DNA of 42,240 bases from Candidatus Dadabacteria bacterium (GCA_022564935.1 JADFKM010000011.1:1-42240); one strand, 5' to 3'. Positions 6,911 through 16,304 are shown, counted from the stretch's first letter. Numbers and translations are program-made. The notes: a model not told the origin generated them from the letters alone.

Positions 6911-7936
6911 ATGCGTGTAGCTATGTACTACAACAACAACGATGTGCGCGTAGAAGATATGGACGCCTCGAAGCCGGGCGCGGGCGAAATCGTTATGCGC
7001 ACCGAGGCGAGCGGCGTTTGCGGGAGCGACGTTATGGAGTGGTACCGCATCCCCAAGGCGCCCCTTGTGCTCGGCCATGAGACTTCCGGCGAGGTGGTGG
7101 AAGTGGGGGAGGGGGTGGAGAAGTTCAAGCCCGGAGACAGGGTGGTGGCCACGCACCACGTCCCTTGCAACACATGCTACAACTGTCTCAGGGACAACCA
7201 CTCGGCCTGCGACACACTTAGGAGCACCCACTTTCACCCCGGCGGTTTTTCCGAGTTCATACGCATCCCGGCCGTGAACGTCGACCGGGGCGTCTTCCTG
7301 CTCCCCGACGAGGTCTCTTACGAGGAGGGCTCTTTTGTGGAGCCGCTCGGCTGTGTGGTGCGGGGGCAGAGGGTTGCGGGGTTTCAGCCCGGAGGGAGCG
7401 TGCTCGTTATGGGGAGCGGCATCACGGGGCTTCTCCACATACAGCTTGCCGCCGCTCAGGGCGCGGGCAGGATTGTCGCCACCGACGTACACGGCTACAG
7501 GCTGAAGGCCGCCATCGACTTCGGCGCCGATGAGGCGGTTAATGCCTCTGAGGACATCGCCGGAGCGCTCAGGGAGGCGAACGACGGGAGGCTCGCTGAT
7601 TACGTGGTCGTATGCACGGGAGCGCCGTCTGCGCTGCAGCAGTCCCTTGAGCTTGTGGAGCGCGGGGGGAGCGTCCTTTACTTCGCCCCGTCTGAGCCGC
7701 AGGTGAAGCTCTCCGTACCCTTTAACGACCTGTGGTGGAAGGGAGCAAGAATTTGCAGCTCCTACGCCGCCGCGCCAGCAGACCTTATGCTCGCCCTGGA
7801 GCTGATACGCTCGAAGCGGGTGAACGTGGCGGATATGGTTACACACAGGCTGCCGCTTGCAGAGACCGGCCGTGGCTTCAAGCTCGTCGAGCAGGCCGGC
7901 GACTCCATCAAGGTGATAATCGAGCCGCAGAGGTAG
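6911..7936 (+). CDS. Zinc-dependent medium-chain alcohol/polyol dehydrogenase
   Basis: 341-residue MDR enzyme of the sorbitol/threonine dehydrogenase type. The catalytic zinc site is Cys37 (GVCGSD), His56-Glu57 (GHE) and Glu144 (VEPLGC). The structural zinc lobe has four cysteines at 86, 89, 92 and 100. The Rossmann motif VMGSGITG lies near 167, and the acidic VATDVHG suggests NAD(H). It follows the LsrF-like aldolase by 56 bases on the same strand, suggesting a two-step module in which aldol cleavage or condensation is linked to reduction or oxidation of the product. The substrate cannot be read from the sequence. Confidence 0.88.
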   Translation: MRVAMYYNNNDVRVEDMDASKPGAGEIVMRTEASGVCGSDVMEWYRIPKAPLVLGHETSGEVVEVGEGVEKFKPGDRVVATHHVPCNTCYNCLRDNHSACDTLRSTHFHPGGFSEFIRIPAVNVDRGVFLLPDEVSYEEGSFVEPLGCVVRGQRVAGFQPGGSVLVMGSGITGLLHIQLAAAQGAGRIVATDVHGYRLKAAIDFGADEAVNASEDIAGALREANDGRLADYVVVCTGAPSALQQSLELVERGGSVLYFAPSEPQVKLSVPFNDLWWKGARICSSYAAAPADLMLALELIRSKRVNVADMVTHRLPLAETGRGFKLVEQAGDSIKVIIEPQR

Positions 7937-7965
7937 GGGGGGGAAATAACGCAAACCACAGCGAT

Positions 7966-8353
7966 TTTTATACTACGCATGCGGTATGGTTTTATTTGTT
8001 TTCATATCTCATATTGTTCATCTTCCCTATAATCTGGCCTGTGGTTTATTTGAAATTATTATCGTTTCCTTTTCTAGCCAAATATATAAGAAATCCAATC
8101 CCCACACCTTGGGACTACGTGTTTGGTCAAAGACGTCAACATTGGGTTATAGTGCATTTGGAAGATGGGAGAAAAATAGGAGGCAAATATCACAAAAACT
8201 CCTTTACTTCTTCTTATCCTGTGGAGGAGCAGATTTATTTAGAGAGAAGTATGGGAACTTGATGAAAACGAAGATTTCAAACGGGTGATTGACAGAACAG
8301 AGGGAATGATTATATCTAGAGACGAGATTTTATCCGTAGAGTTATTTTCGTAA
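7966..8353 (+). pseudogene. DUF6338-like membrane protein, 5'-truncated and frameshifted
   Basis: Beginning just after the dehydrogenase, an AT-rich frame reads a transmembrane stretch (VWFYLFSYLILFIFPIIWPV). It is followed by TPWDYVFGQRRQHWVIV, LEDGRKIGG and SFTSSYPVEEQIYL, the conserved core of what I recall as the DUF6338 family. At about 8245-8252 one base is out of frame: the first frame stops at 8260-8262, while the family ending (VWELDENEDFKRVID, then IISRDEILSVELFS) continues in the next frame to TAA at 8351. The usual N-terminal membrane helices are absent; the sequence before 7966 is the end of the dehydrogenase. Base composition is much more AT-rich than the neighbours. It is probably a broken copy of the element found intact at 37205-37861. 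Confidence 0.65.
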
Positions 8354-8373
8354 AATCGTTTGAGGAAAGAATT

Positions 8374-8601
8374 ATGTCACAAAGTCAGAAAAGTGAAAGT
8401 GTAAAAACAGTGGTAAAAGGCAAAAGCCGCGATCATGAAATTTATCAACCAAACCAAAGTACTTGGTTAAATCCTCAACCTCCCCAAGGTGGTTCCGGCT
8501 TGCCGTCAAAGCCTCCCGGCAATGCTGACAACGGTAATACCGCTCAGCAAACAAGCACGCCAGCCAGTTCGAAAGTAATGACAGTAAAGATTGAAGATTA
8601 G
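8374..8601 (+). CDS. Small proline/serine-rich protein, partner of the DUF6338-like gene
   Basis: 75 residues, ATG at 8374 with a good ribosome site (GAGGAAAG), 20 bases after the end of the broken DUF6338-like gene. The protein is polar and probably disordered: MSQSQKSESV, then EIYQPNQSTW, NPQPPQGGSGLPSKPP, then an Asn/Gln/Thr-rich run and a charged end, VKIED. There is no signal peptide, membrane segment or Cys. It resembles in composition and position, not obviously in sequence, the 47-residue proline/lysine-rich protein after the second DUF6338-like gene (37065-37208). Function unknown. That it stayed intact while its neighbour decayed is notable. Confidence 0.6.
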   Translation: MSQSQKSESVKTVVKGKSRDHEIYQPNQSTWLNPQPPQGGSGLPSKPPGNADNGNTAQQTSTPASSKVMTVKIED

Positions 8602-8972
8602 TGGATTGTTCTTAAGTTGTTGATGGTTTGAACTACGTTTACAACCTTTAATTTCCAAACCCGAATCCAAGGTTAGTGGAGTGTGGCCGGAGCTTGCGAG
8701 GTCTTGGAGGGTGATTTCGGTATGCTCAAGCTTGTCCCGCACAGCCGGGTGTCGGGTCGCAGCTTGCTTTCGTTGACAGCGGTCTATAACTGCGACAAAC
8801 GCCTTGATACTGGGGAAAATAACCTCGTCCATTTCGCCAGTTAGCCTTACCCAAATTGTAGTGCTTCGAAGGGCGGTAGTAAAGCCGGCCCGGCGCTCTA
8901 CCGGCTGTCATGGGAATGCGAGGCGCGCCTTTCTTTGATTGACATACAAAATCAATTTACACTTTCTTATCG
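8602..8972. other. Gap before priA; one uncharacterised minus-strand open stretch
   Basis: No gene I can name. On the minus strand a frame without stops runs from 8907 down to 8506 (133 codons, antisense to the small protein at its end). It reads ERRAGFTTALRSTTIWVRL and then IKAFVAVIDRCQRKQAA. It has an ATG only at 8832 and no clear ribosome site. A TTGACA at 8939-8944 is not matched by a good -10 box. Confidence 0.3.
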
Positions 8973-11396
8973 ATGCGAAACGAATCAGTAGAGGTCGCCC
9001 TTCCCATACCCGGCGAGGGCATATTCCACTATGCCGTGCCCCAAGAACTCCGCGAGGGCGTAGAGGTGGGCAAGCGCGTGCTTGTGCCCGTCAGGAAGCG
9101 GCGTGAGCTTGGGTTTGTAGTGGGCTTCGGCGAGCCGCCCCCGGATATTGAGCTTCGGGACGTAATCGACGTTGTGGACGACTCGCCCCTTTTCGACGAG
9201 AAGAAGCTTGAGTTCTTCAGGTGGGTTGCCAATTACTATCAGACATCGCTGGGAAGCGTGCTCAAAGCCGCCCACCCCGGCGGTCTCGGTGTGCGCCTTC
9301 AAAAGAACCTCTCGGTTACAGAGAGGGGTATGGAGTTTGCAGAGGGTGGCGCTCTTAGCGAGGCTGAGAAAAGCGTAGTCAAGACGATAGTACATTCCGG
9401 CGAGATATCCCAGAGCAGGCTTGAGGGCATCATCGAGGGGTTGAAGAACGAAACACTCAATTCGCTTCTTAGAAGGGGGCTTATCCAATACAGCTACGCG
9501 CTCCATTCACGCCCAAAGTTCAAAGTGGAGAAGATAATCCACGTCAAGAACTACGCCGAGCTTGTCCTCGAAGAGAACAAGAGGCTGGGCGAGACGAAGA
9601 GGCGGATGCTCGAGTACCTTCTGGGTAACAGGAGGGTCGGCTACGGCGAGCTGAAGGAGATTTTCGGTGACATAAGCCCGCACATAAACTGGTTTAAAAA
9701 AAAGGGGGTGGTCGAAGTCGAGGAGAGGAGGGTAGCGCGAGACCCCTACGGCTCTATTCCCATCAAAAAGGTGCCCCCCCCGGAGCTGAATCTCGACCAG
9801 AAAAAGGTGCTGGATGAAATCATAGAGGTCATAAGGGCGGGCAGGTACGATTCCTTCCTCCTCCACGGGGTGACGGGGAGCGGCAAGACGGAGGTGTACC
9901 TCCGCGCCATTGCCGAAGTCATTAAGAAGGGAAGGGAGGCCATTGTCATGGTGCCCGAGATTTCCCTCACACCCCTGCTCGTAAGGAGGTTCAGGGAGAG
10001 GTTCGGTAAGAAGGTGGCCGTCATACACAGCGCGCTCAGCGAAGGGGAGAGGTTCGATGCCTGGCGCATGGCGAGCGCAGGGGAGGTGAGCATAGCCATA
10101 GGGGCCCGCTCGGCAGTATTTACACCGTTTAAGAACCTGGGAATCGTCGTGGTGGACGAGGAGCACGAGACCTCTTACAAGCAGGATGAGACCCCGATAT
10201 ACAACGCTAGAGACCTTGCCCAAGTGCTCGGCAAGATGATGAGCGCCGTGGTCATCCTCGGCTCCGCCACACCGTCGCTCGAGACGTATGCGAATACGCT
10301 CAGGGGCAAGACCCGGTACCTGTCGCTCCCCCTCAGGGTGGACGACAGGGCGCTGCCGGAGTTAAGCGTTGTGGACATGAGGGGGGAGGAGGACGACATC
10401 CTCTCCGGTGCTCTAAGGAGGGCGATGGTTGAGAACTTCGAGCGGAAGCGGCAGACGATACTGTTTCTGAACAGGCGCGGCTTTTCTTCGTTGCTAATTA
10501 AGGCCGAGAGCGGCGAGGTGGTGATGTGTCCCAACTGTACGGTGCCCCTCACCTACCATGTAAAGGGGGATTCGGCGGTCTGCCATTTCTGCGGCACGGC
10601 TGAGGTGTTTGGGGATTTGCAAGCCGCTTTGGGAGAGGGAATAAAGAAGGTCGGCATGGGAACAGAGAAGGTTGAGCGAACGGTAAGGAGGCTGCTGCCG
10701 GAGGCCGAGGTCGCCAGGATGGACAGCGACACGGTGAGCGGCAAGAGGAGCTTGTTGAGCCTGTACAGGAGGCTTGAGAAGGGCGAGATAGATGTGGTCG
10801 TGGGCACTCAGCTCGTGGCTAAGGGCCATGACCTTCCCGGGGTGACGCTCGTGGGCGTGATTTCGGCTGACCTTGCCCTCGGGATGCCCGACTTCAGGTC
10901 TTCGGAGAGGACTTTCCAGCTCATTACGCAGGTTGCCGGACGCTCAGGCAGGGGGGATGAGCCGGGTAGGGTGTTCGTTCAAACCTACAACCCCGAGAGC
11001 CCAAGTGTCGGGTTTGCGCTCAAACAGGACAGCATAGGGTTTATGGACAGAGAGATGGAGCTAAGGCGGGAGCTGCAATACCCCCCGTTCTCGAAGCTAA
11101 TCAAGCTGAAGATAAGCGGAAGGAGAGAGCAGGAGGCCGGAGAGGCTGCGCGTTTGCTGGGAGAGAGGGCAAGGAAGCTGCTCTCCGGACTCAAGCCGGG
11201 TGAGTTGAAAATAAGAGGCCCGTCGCCGGCCCCGATTTATAAGATTAGGAACAGGTTCAGGTGGCATATGCTGCTTGGCTCAGAGGACATCGGTGTGCTG
11301 CATAAGTTCTCTAGGGCGTTGAGGACCTATGCGGACTCAACTGGACTCGGCGGTGTAAGGGTAGTGGCTGACGTCGACCCCCTGAGCTTTTCCTAA
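8973..11396 (+). CDS. priA: Primosomal helicase PriA (replication restart), reduced zinc-binding region
   Basis: 807-residue superfamily 2 DNA helicase that reloads the replisome at stalled forks. The N-terminal 3'BD and winged-helix part covers roughly residues 1-255. Walker A is GVTGSGKT (299-306), the DEEH box is at 395-398, followed by SYKQDETPIYNARDLA and the helicase motifs GSATPSLE, GTQLVAKGHD and QVAGRSGRG. The zinc region differs from most PriA. CPNC and CHFC (519-522, 537-540) are there, but the CRxC pair expected just before (here LIKAESGEVV) and the CPxC pair expected just after (here FGDLQAALGEG) are both missing. In characterised PriA these two pairs together bind one zinc, so a whole site appears lost. 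The gene stands alone; ATG 8973 fits the normal N-terminus. Confidence 0.95.
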   Translation: MRNESVEVALPIPGEGIFHYAVPQELREGVEVGKRVLVPVRKRRELGFVVGFGEPPPDIELRDVIDVVDDSPLFDEKKLEFFRWVANYYQTSLGSVLKAAHPGGLGVRLQKNLSVTERGMEFAEGGALSEAEKSVVKTIVHSGEISQSRLEGIIEGLKNETLNSLLRRGLIQYSYALHSRPKFKVEKIIHVKNYAELVLEENKRLGETKRRMLEYLLGNRRVGYGELKEIFGDISPHINWFKKKGVVEVEERRVARDPYGSIPIKKVPPPELNLDQKKVLDEIIEVIRAGRYDSFLLHGVTGSGKTEVYLRAIAEVIKKGREAIVMVPEISLTPLLVRRFRERFGKKVAVIHSALSEGERFDAWRMASAGEVSIAIGARSAVFTPFKNLGIVVVDEEHETSYKQDETPIYNARDLAQVLGKMMSAVVILGSATPSLETYANTLRGKTRYLSLPLRVDDRALPELSVVDMRGEEDDILSGALRRAMVENFERKRQTILFLNRRGFSSLLIKAESGEVVMCPNCTVPLTYHVKGDSAVCHFCGTAEVFGDLQAALGEGIKKVGMGTEKVERTVRRLLPEAEVARMDSDTVSGKRSLLSLYRRLEKGEIDVVVGTQLVAKGHDLPGVTLVGVISADLALGMPDFRSSERTFQLITQVAGRSGRGDEPGRVFVQTYNPESPSVGFALKQDSIGFMDREMELRRELQYPPFSKLIKLKISGRREQEAGEAARLLGERARKLLSGLKPGELKIRGPSPAPIYKIRNRFRWHMLLGSEDIGVLHKFSRALRTYADSTGLGGVRVVADVDPLSFS

Positions 11397-11976
11397 TGAA
11401 ATTGAGGTACAGTTATGCTAATTTATGTATTGAAACCTAATCCGAATCCAGCTGTCTAATTAATGAGAGTCCGTGATTAGCAGTATGTGTTGAGGTGAGA
11501 CTGTTTGATGGGTTTGAGGGAAATATCCTTATTTGCATGTGGCGGTTTGACCCTAAGAGGGTATGTTTTGTTGCTATAAGACACGGAAAGTTAAAGTTTT
11601 TGTATAGGTTCGAGTCATTTTTTTAGCGTAGGGGCTGAGATTGAAAAATGTCGAGGAAATACGCGCGGAAGCCGAGGCCGAGGTTTCCCCGAATGTTCAG
11701 GTGGTAACCAACGGCTGTTCCTCTCAGTCCGAGAACCCACAGTAAGAGCCCGGGCGCTGACAAAACTCATTTGAAAATTCCCTTTTCTTTTGCACAACAG
11801 GGCCAGCTGAAATTGCTGCGACAGTCTTTTTCAAGCGGGTCAAACCCCCTAATTATCTCCGTGTATAACCGCAGTGTATGAGGCTGATAAACCTGTGTCA
11901 AATAGGTATAATGAGAGGGATTTTTGGATAGAGTTCGTTAGGTTATCCTGGCTGTTCTGCAATATGTAGAAGGAAT
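11397..11976 (+). other. Gap between priA and glnE
   Basis: 580 bases without a convincing gene. A 35-codon frame beginning near 11641 reads KNVEEIRAEAEAEVSPNVQV and then TNGCSSQSENPQ before TAA. It may be a gene remnant but I do not recognise it. The glnE promoter candidate lies at the right end. I see no tRNA and no clear hairpin-plus-T terminator after priA. Confidence 0.4.
11884..11912 (+). promoter_or_regulatory. Putative promoter of glnE
   Basis: A perfect -10 box TATAAT at 11907-11912, a 17-base spacer, and CTGATA at 11884-11889 as a weak -35. It lies about 65 bases before the glnE start. Confidence 0.45.
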
Positions 11977-14820
11977 ATGAGCCGCGCTTGTATGAAAATA
12001 CTGCGCAGGCTCCAGCGCCGTAATAAACCGTACGACAATGAGATGAGAGTGAAACACACGCTTCCCGACCCGCATAATGCCGAAAACGTCTGTAAGCGCT
12101 TTACAGAAACACACGGCCGCATTTCAAAAAAGAAAAGAGATATCCTTAGCCTGCTCTCTTCTTACAGCAATTTTCTCGGGAGGTCTATTATAAAAGACCC
12201 CGCCATTCTGGATTACCTGTTGAAGAGCGATTACACGGGCGAGCAAAAATCCCAGGATGTGTTCCTAGGCGAGGCCGTTTCCATTAACGAGCACTCGACT
12301 TCGGATGATGAGTTGATGTCTGCGCTCAGGCGGTTTAAGTACAGGGAGCTTTCAAGGATCGTTTACCGCGACATTATGGGAATGGGGAACTTCCCGCAAG
12401 TAATGGAAGAGCTCTCAGACCTTGCGAGCTCAATACTCGAGGCCGCATACCTTTTTTACGCCCGAGAGCTTGAGATAAAAAACTCCGGGCGGTTCGTCAT
12501 AATGGGTATGGGTAAGCTTGGGGGAAGGGAGCTCAATCTCAGCTCCGACATTGACCTGGTCTATTTCTTTAAAGACGCTCCGGACCCGGACCCCTTATTT
12601 AAGCTCGCTGAAAAGATCACCAAGACTCTGAGTGCCATTACCGAAGACGGGTTTCTCTACAGGGTGGATATAGCTCTGAGACCGGGAGGCGGCAAGAGCC
12701 CCATAGCCGTTTCACTAGAAGGAGCTCTTGAGCACTACTTCTACTGGGGGGAGACCTGGGAACGGGCGGCGCTGATCAAATCCCGCCCCGTGGCAGGGGA
12801 CAGGTTGCTTGGGGAAGAGTTCTGCAGGGAGATAGAGCCCTTTGTGTATAAGAAGTACCTCGATTTTATGTCCATAGAAGACTTAAAGGACATGAAAACC
12901 AAACTGGACGGGTTACATAAAAAAGCGGACGTGAAACTGGGAAGGGGGGGAATCAGGGAGATAGAGTTTTTTGTCCAGGCCCTTCAGCTGGTCAATGCGC
13001 ATGCCGTAGAGGCCCTCAAAGAGCCCGGCATGCTTAAGACCATGAGGGCGCTGCTCGTAAATAAAATAATAGATACCGATACTTATAAATCCCTTTACAC
13101 CTCGTACTTGTTTCTAAGAAGGGTGGAGCACAATATCCAGCTTGTAGATGAGGTACAAACACACTCGCTCCCGCGCTCTAGGGCTGGTGTGGGCAAACTC
13201 GCTAGGATGATGGGGTTTGGCTCGGTGGGGGAGTTTGAGGATGCTTTTTCGGATCATACAGGGGTTGTCTCCCGAATTTACGACGGTCTGTTCTATGAGC
13301 CCGCCAGCAAGATAGAGGAGGGAGTAAAGGATTTTTGGGAGCTTGCCGATTTCCTGACCGAGGGCAACGTCGATGAGGATGAAGCCCTCGGGAAGCTGAG
13401 AAGTCTCGGGTTTAAGCACCCCGAGGGCGCTTTAGACCTAATTTCCGTGCTGCTTGACCCCCGGAGGGGGGGACTCACCCAAAAGGGAAGGTCTTACGCG
13501 AAAAAAGTCATCTCCGCTTTTTTGGGCAAAGCTATTTCCTCATCGGATCCTGACAACGTGCTCGGGAATCTGGAAAGGTTCGCCTCCGCCGTAGGGTGGC
13601 GGACGAACATATACGCGGTGCTGCAGGAGAATCCGGAGATCCTGGAGCTCCTTTCCAGACTTTTCTCAACCAGTGGTTACCTTTCAAACTTTTTGATACG
13701 CCACCCGGAATACTTAGACATACTCACAATAAAGGGAGCGCGGATCGAGTACTCGTCCAAGCAGGAGATGGTGGACTCGCTCCGGGTAATGCTTGGGGAG
13801 CAAAGCGACTACGCCCTTAAGCTTGATATCCTCAGAAGGTTCAAAAACATCGAAACCCTTAAGCTATGTTTGAAGGACTTGAACAAAGAGGTCGATCATG
13901 TGATTGTAGGGAAATACCTGTCGATGGCGGCAGACGCATTCCTCGAGGTCGGACTCCGCGTCGCGGGCGAGGCGATGGGGATGAGCGGCAAAAACATCTC
14001 ACGGATGCTGGTACTCGGGCTGGGCAAGCTGGGCGGGGAGGAGCTTAGCTACAACTCCGACCTGGATATCATTTTTATCTACCAAGGAGCCGACCATGAG
14101 CAGTTCTCGAAGCTGGGACAGAGGCTGATAACCGTTTTGTCCGTGCCCACGATTGAGGGGTTTGCCTATAAGGTCGATACGCGCCTGAGACCTTCGGGAA
14201 GGGCCGGGGCGCTGGTTTCCTCCTTCGACTCTTTTAAAGCCTACCAGGAGCGCAGCGCGATGCTTTGGGAGAGGCAGGCCCTGATTAAGGCAAGGCCCTG
14301 CGCCGGAAGCGTTGAGTTCGGCTCAAAGGTCATGGATACTGTACAGAGGTGTGTGTACGAGCGTCCGCTTGAAGAGGACTGTCATGTGGAAATCGACCGG
14401 GTGCGCAAGAGGATGGAGAAGGAGCTTGCCAAGGAAACGGATAACAAACTGAATCTGAAGACCGGAAAGGGTGGTATTGTGGATATAGAGTTTGTTGTTC
14501 AGATGCTCCAGCTCAAGTACGGACGCGAGCACCCGGACGTTAGGAATACTAATACCCTCGGGGCCCTGGAGGCTCTGCGCAGTGACGGGTTGATCGCGCA
14601 GCGTGATTATGACGTGCTCAAAGACGGGCTTTTTTTCATGAGAAGAATGGAGAATCTATTGAGGCTTCTCCATGACAGGTCGACCAGCGACCTTTACCGG
14701 GGGGATTTTCATAACCTGGCTATAGAGATGGGAATTAGCGAGGGCGGTGAAGGGCTTAGGGATATCTATACTCTGAAGACTGAGGAAATAAGAAGTGTCT
14801 ATGACAGATACTTCAATTGA
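11977..14820 (+). CDS. glnE: Glutamine synthetase adenylyltransferase/deadenylylase GlnE
   Basis: 947-residue bifunctional enzyme that adds AMP to or removes it from glutamine synthetase, tuning nitrogen assimilation. Two nucleotidyltransferase domains are visible. The N-terminal one has GMGKLGGRELNLSSDIDLVY from about residue 176 (deadenylylation in the known enzyme). The C-terminal one has GLGKLGGEELSYNSDLDIIF from about residue 679 (adenylylation). Each keeps the GxG...DxD active site. Each is followed by its regulatory helical domain (GRGGIREIEFFVQ and GKGGIVDIEFVVQ). Length is normal. The first 20-25 residues are poorly conserved, so a later start such as the ATG at 11992 or 12043 is possible. 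A phosphodiesterase gene follows 80 bases on. Confidence 0.95.
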   Translation: MSRACMKILRRLQRRNKPYDNEMRVKHTLPDPHNAENVCKRFTETHGRISKKKRDILSLLSSYSNFLGRSIIKDPAILDYLLKSDYTGEQKSQDVFLGEAVSINEHSTSDDELMSALRRFKYRELSRIVYRDIMGMGNFPQVMEELSDLASSILEAAYLFYARELEIKNSGRFVIMGMGKLGGRELNLSSDIDLVYFFKDAPDPDPLFKLAEKITKTLSAITEDGFLYRVDIALRPGGGKSPIAVSLEGALEHYFYWGETWERAALIKSRPVAGDRLLGEEFCREIEPFVYKKYLDFMSIEDLKDMKTKLDGLHKKADVKLGRGGIREIEFFVQALQLVNAHAVEALKEPGMLKTMRALLVNKIIDTDTYKSLYTSYLFLRRVEHNIQLVDEVQTHSLPRSRAGVGKLARMMGFGSVGEFEDAFSDHTGVVSRIYDGLFYEPASKIEEGVKDFWELADFLTEGNVDEDEALGKLRSLGFKHPEGALDLISVLLDPRRGGLTQKGRSYAKKVISAFLGKAISSSDPDNVLGNLERFASAVGWRTNIYAVLQENPEILELLSRLFSTSGYLSNFLIRHPEYLDILTIKGARIEYSSKQEMVDSLRVMLGEQSDYALKLDILRRFKNIETLKLCLKDLNKEVDHVIVGKYLSMAADAFLEVGLRVAGEAMGMSGKNISRMLVLGLGKLGGEELSYNSDLDIIFIYQGADHEQFSKLGQRLITVLSVPTIEGFAYKVDTRLRPSGRAGALVSSFDSFKAYQERSAMLWERQALIKARPCAGSVEFGSKVMDTVQRCVYERPLEEDCHVEIDRVRKRMEKELAKETDNKLNLKTGKGGIVDIEFVVQMLQLKYGREHPDVRNTNTLGALEALRSDGLIAQRDYDVLKDGLFFMRRMENLLRLLHDRSTSDLYRGDFHNLAIEMGISEGGEGLRDIYTLKTEEIRSVYDRYFN

Positions 14821-14900
14821 ATGGGCATAAGGCCGTGTTTTATATGTATGAAGTCGTGACGAATCGTGAAGCATTTATTTACAAAGAAGAGGGCGTTTAG

Positions 14901-16304
14901 TTGAAAAGCTGCATTTTTTTGCTGGCAGACGGGGCTAGGGCAGATGTGTTCGCGGAGTTGCTGGAGAGGGGAGATCTGCCCAATATATCCCGATATATGA
15001 TCGAGAGAGGCACCTACAGGAACGCGGTGTCGGTATTTCCCTCTACTACCGGGCCGGCGTACACCCCTTTTCTGCTCGGCAGGTTCCCCGGCAGGTGCAA
15101 CCTGCCCGGAATCAGGTGGTTCGACAGGAACATATACTCAAAGAAGCTGTTCTCGCTTTTCAGGTTCAGGAGTTATATAGGCCTGGAGGCCCCGCTGATG
15201 AAATACGACATCTCAAAGGAGTATCCCACCATTTTCGAGATACTGCCCAATACCGTAAGTCTTATGAACGAGCTTACCAGGGGGCTTTCCTCTAAGGGCA
15301 ATAGGACGAGGTTCTGTAGCATGTGGCGCAAGGTAAAAGCCCATTACGACGACTCTTGGGACAAAATCGATGTGGCCGTAAGGCATACGCTGCTCGAATC
15401 GCTGAACGGGACAACCCAGTTTACCTATTGTGTTTTTATGTCGATTGATCACTTCTCGCACGTTAACCACCCGTTTCACCAAGAGGTGATAGACGGCTAC
15501 AGGAGGCTTGATGATACTGTTGGGCAGCTCGTCAAGTCGCTTGAGGAAACCGGCAGGGCAACCGAAACGCTTCTTATAGTGACGAGCGACCACGGCCTTA
15601 CTCCGGCGCACACCCATTTTGACTCTGTCGAGTTCATGGTAAGGCAGGGTTACAAGACGCTGTATTATCCGATGGTATTTAAGCACTTCAGGGACGCTGA
15701 GGCCGCCAACATGGTCTCGGGGAACTCTATGACTCACCTTTACGTTAAGAGCCCGGATGGGTGGGGCAGGCCTACCACATTCGGCGAGCTCTCGGGGCTC
15801 GTGGACGACCTTCTCGAAGAGAAGGCGGTGGATATAGTTGCGGGTAGGGATGAAGCAGGCGTGGTGCGGATTAAGAGCGAGAGGGGTGAGGCGCGGGCAT
15901 GGATAGACGAGCAGAGGAGCATAGTGTACGAGCCCCTGGAGGGCGACCCGTTCGGATATCACGACCTATCCGGCGCTATGAGCCCGTATGAGGCTGTTGC
16001 CAATACCGCCCGTACGGGTTACCCGGACGGAATCTTGCAGGTTATCCAGCTGTTCGACTCACCCCGCACGGGAGACCTGGTCGTGAGCGCCGCGAAGGGT
16101 TTTGATTTGAGAGCCAGGTACGAAAACCCTGAGCACCGCTCCACGCACGGGGCTCTTTACAGAGAGCACATGCTTGTGCCGTTTGCAATTAACGCCAAGA
16201 TAAACAGGGAGTTTGTGAGGACCGCCGACCTGTTCCCCACCGTGCTCAAGTACCTCGGCGTCGAGCCTCCCACTGAAATTGACGGTGAAAACTTGATCGA
16301 TTGA
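14901..16304 (+). CDS. Alkaline phosphatase superfamily phosphodiesterase
   Basis: 467 residues of the type I phosphodiesterase/nucleotide pyrophosphatase family. LLADGARADVF carries the first metal Asp. VFPSTTGPAYTPFLLGRFPG holds the nucleophile Thr. SIDHFSHVNHPFH, VTSDHGLTPAHTH and a late STHGALYREHMLVPF give the remaining Asp/His metal ligands. No signal peptide is seen, so a cytoplasmic role or membrane-lipid head-group hydrolysis are both possible. The start is a TTG at 14901 after an AGAAGAGGG ribosome site. It probably shares a transcript with glnE. The substrate is unknown; candidates are nucleotide sugars, phosphonates and phosphodiesters. Confidence 0.82.
   Translation: MKSCIFLLADGARADVFAELLERGDLPNISRYMIERGTYRNAVSVFPSTTGPAYTPFLLGRFPGRCNLPGIRWFDRNIYSKKLFSLFRFRSYIGLEAPLMKYDISKEYPTIFEILPNTVSLMNELTRGLSSKGNRTRFCSMWRKVKAHYDDSWDKIDVAVRHTLLESLNGTTQFTYCVFMSIDHFSHVNHPFHQEVIDGYRRLDDTVGQLVKSLEETGRATETLLIVTSDHGLTPAHTHFDSVEFMVRQGYKTLYYPMVFKHFRDAEAANMVSGNSMTHLYVKSPDGWGRPTTFGELSGLVDDLLEEKAVDIVAGRDEAGVVRIKSERGEARAWIDEQRSIVYEPLEGDPFGYHDLSGAMSPYEAVANTARTGYPDGILQVIQLFDSPRTGDLVVSAAKGFDLRARYENPEHRSTHGALYREHMLVPFAINAKINREFVRTADLFPTVLKYLGVEPPTEIDGENLID

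Noticed and set aside
8939-8967. TTGACA promoter for priA
   Set aside because: No acceptable -10 box at 16-19 bases, and transcription would start at the ATG itself.
11600-11635. tRNA-like GGTTCGAGTC sequence
   Set aside because: No matching acceptor, D or anticodon arms around it; a similar GGTTCAAG near 19950 also lacks them.
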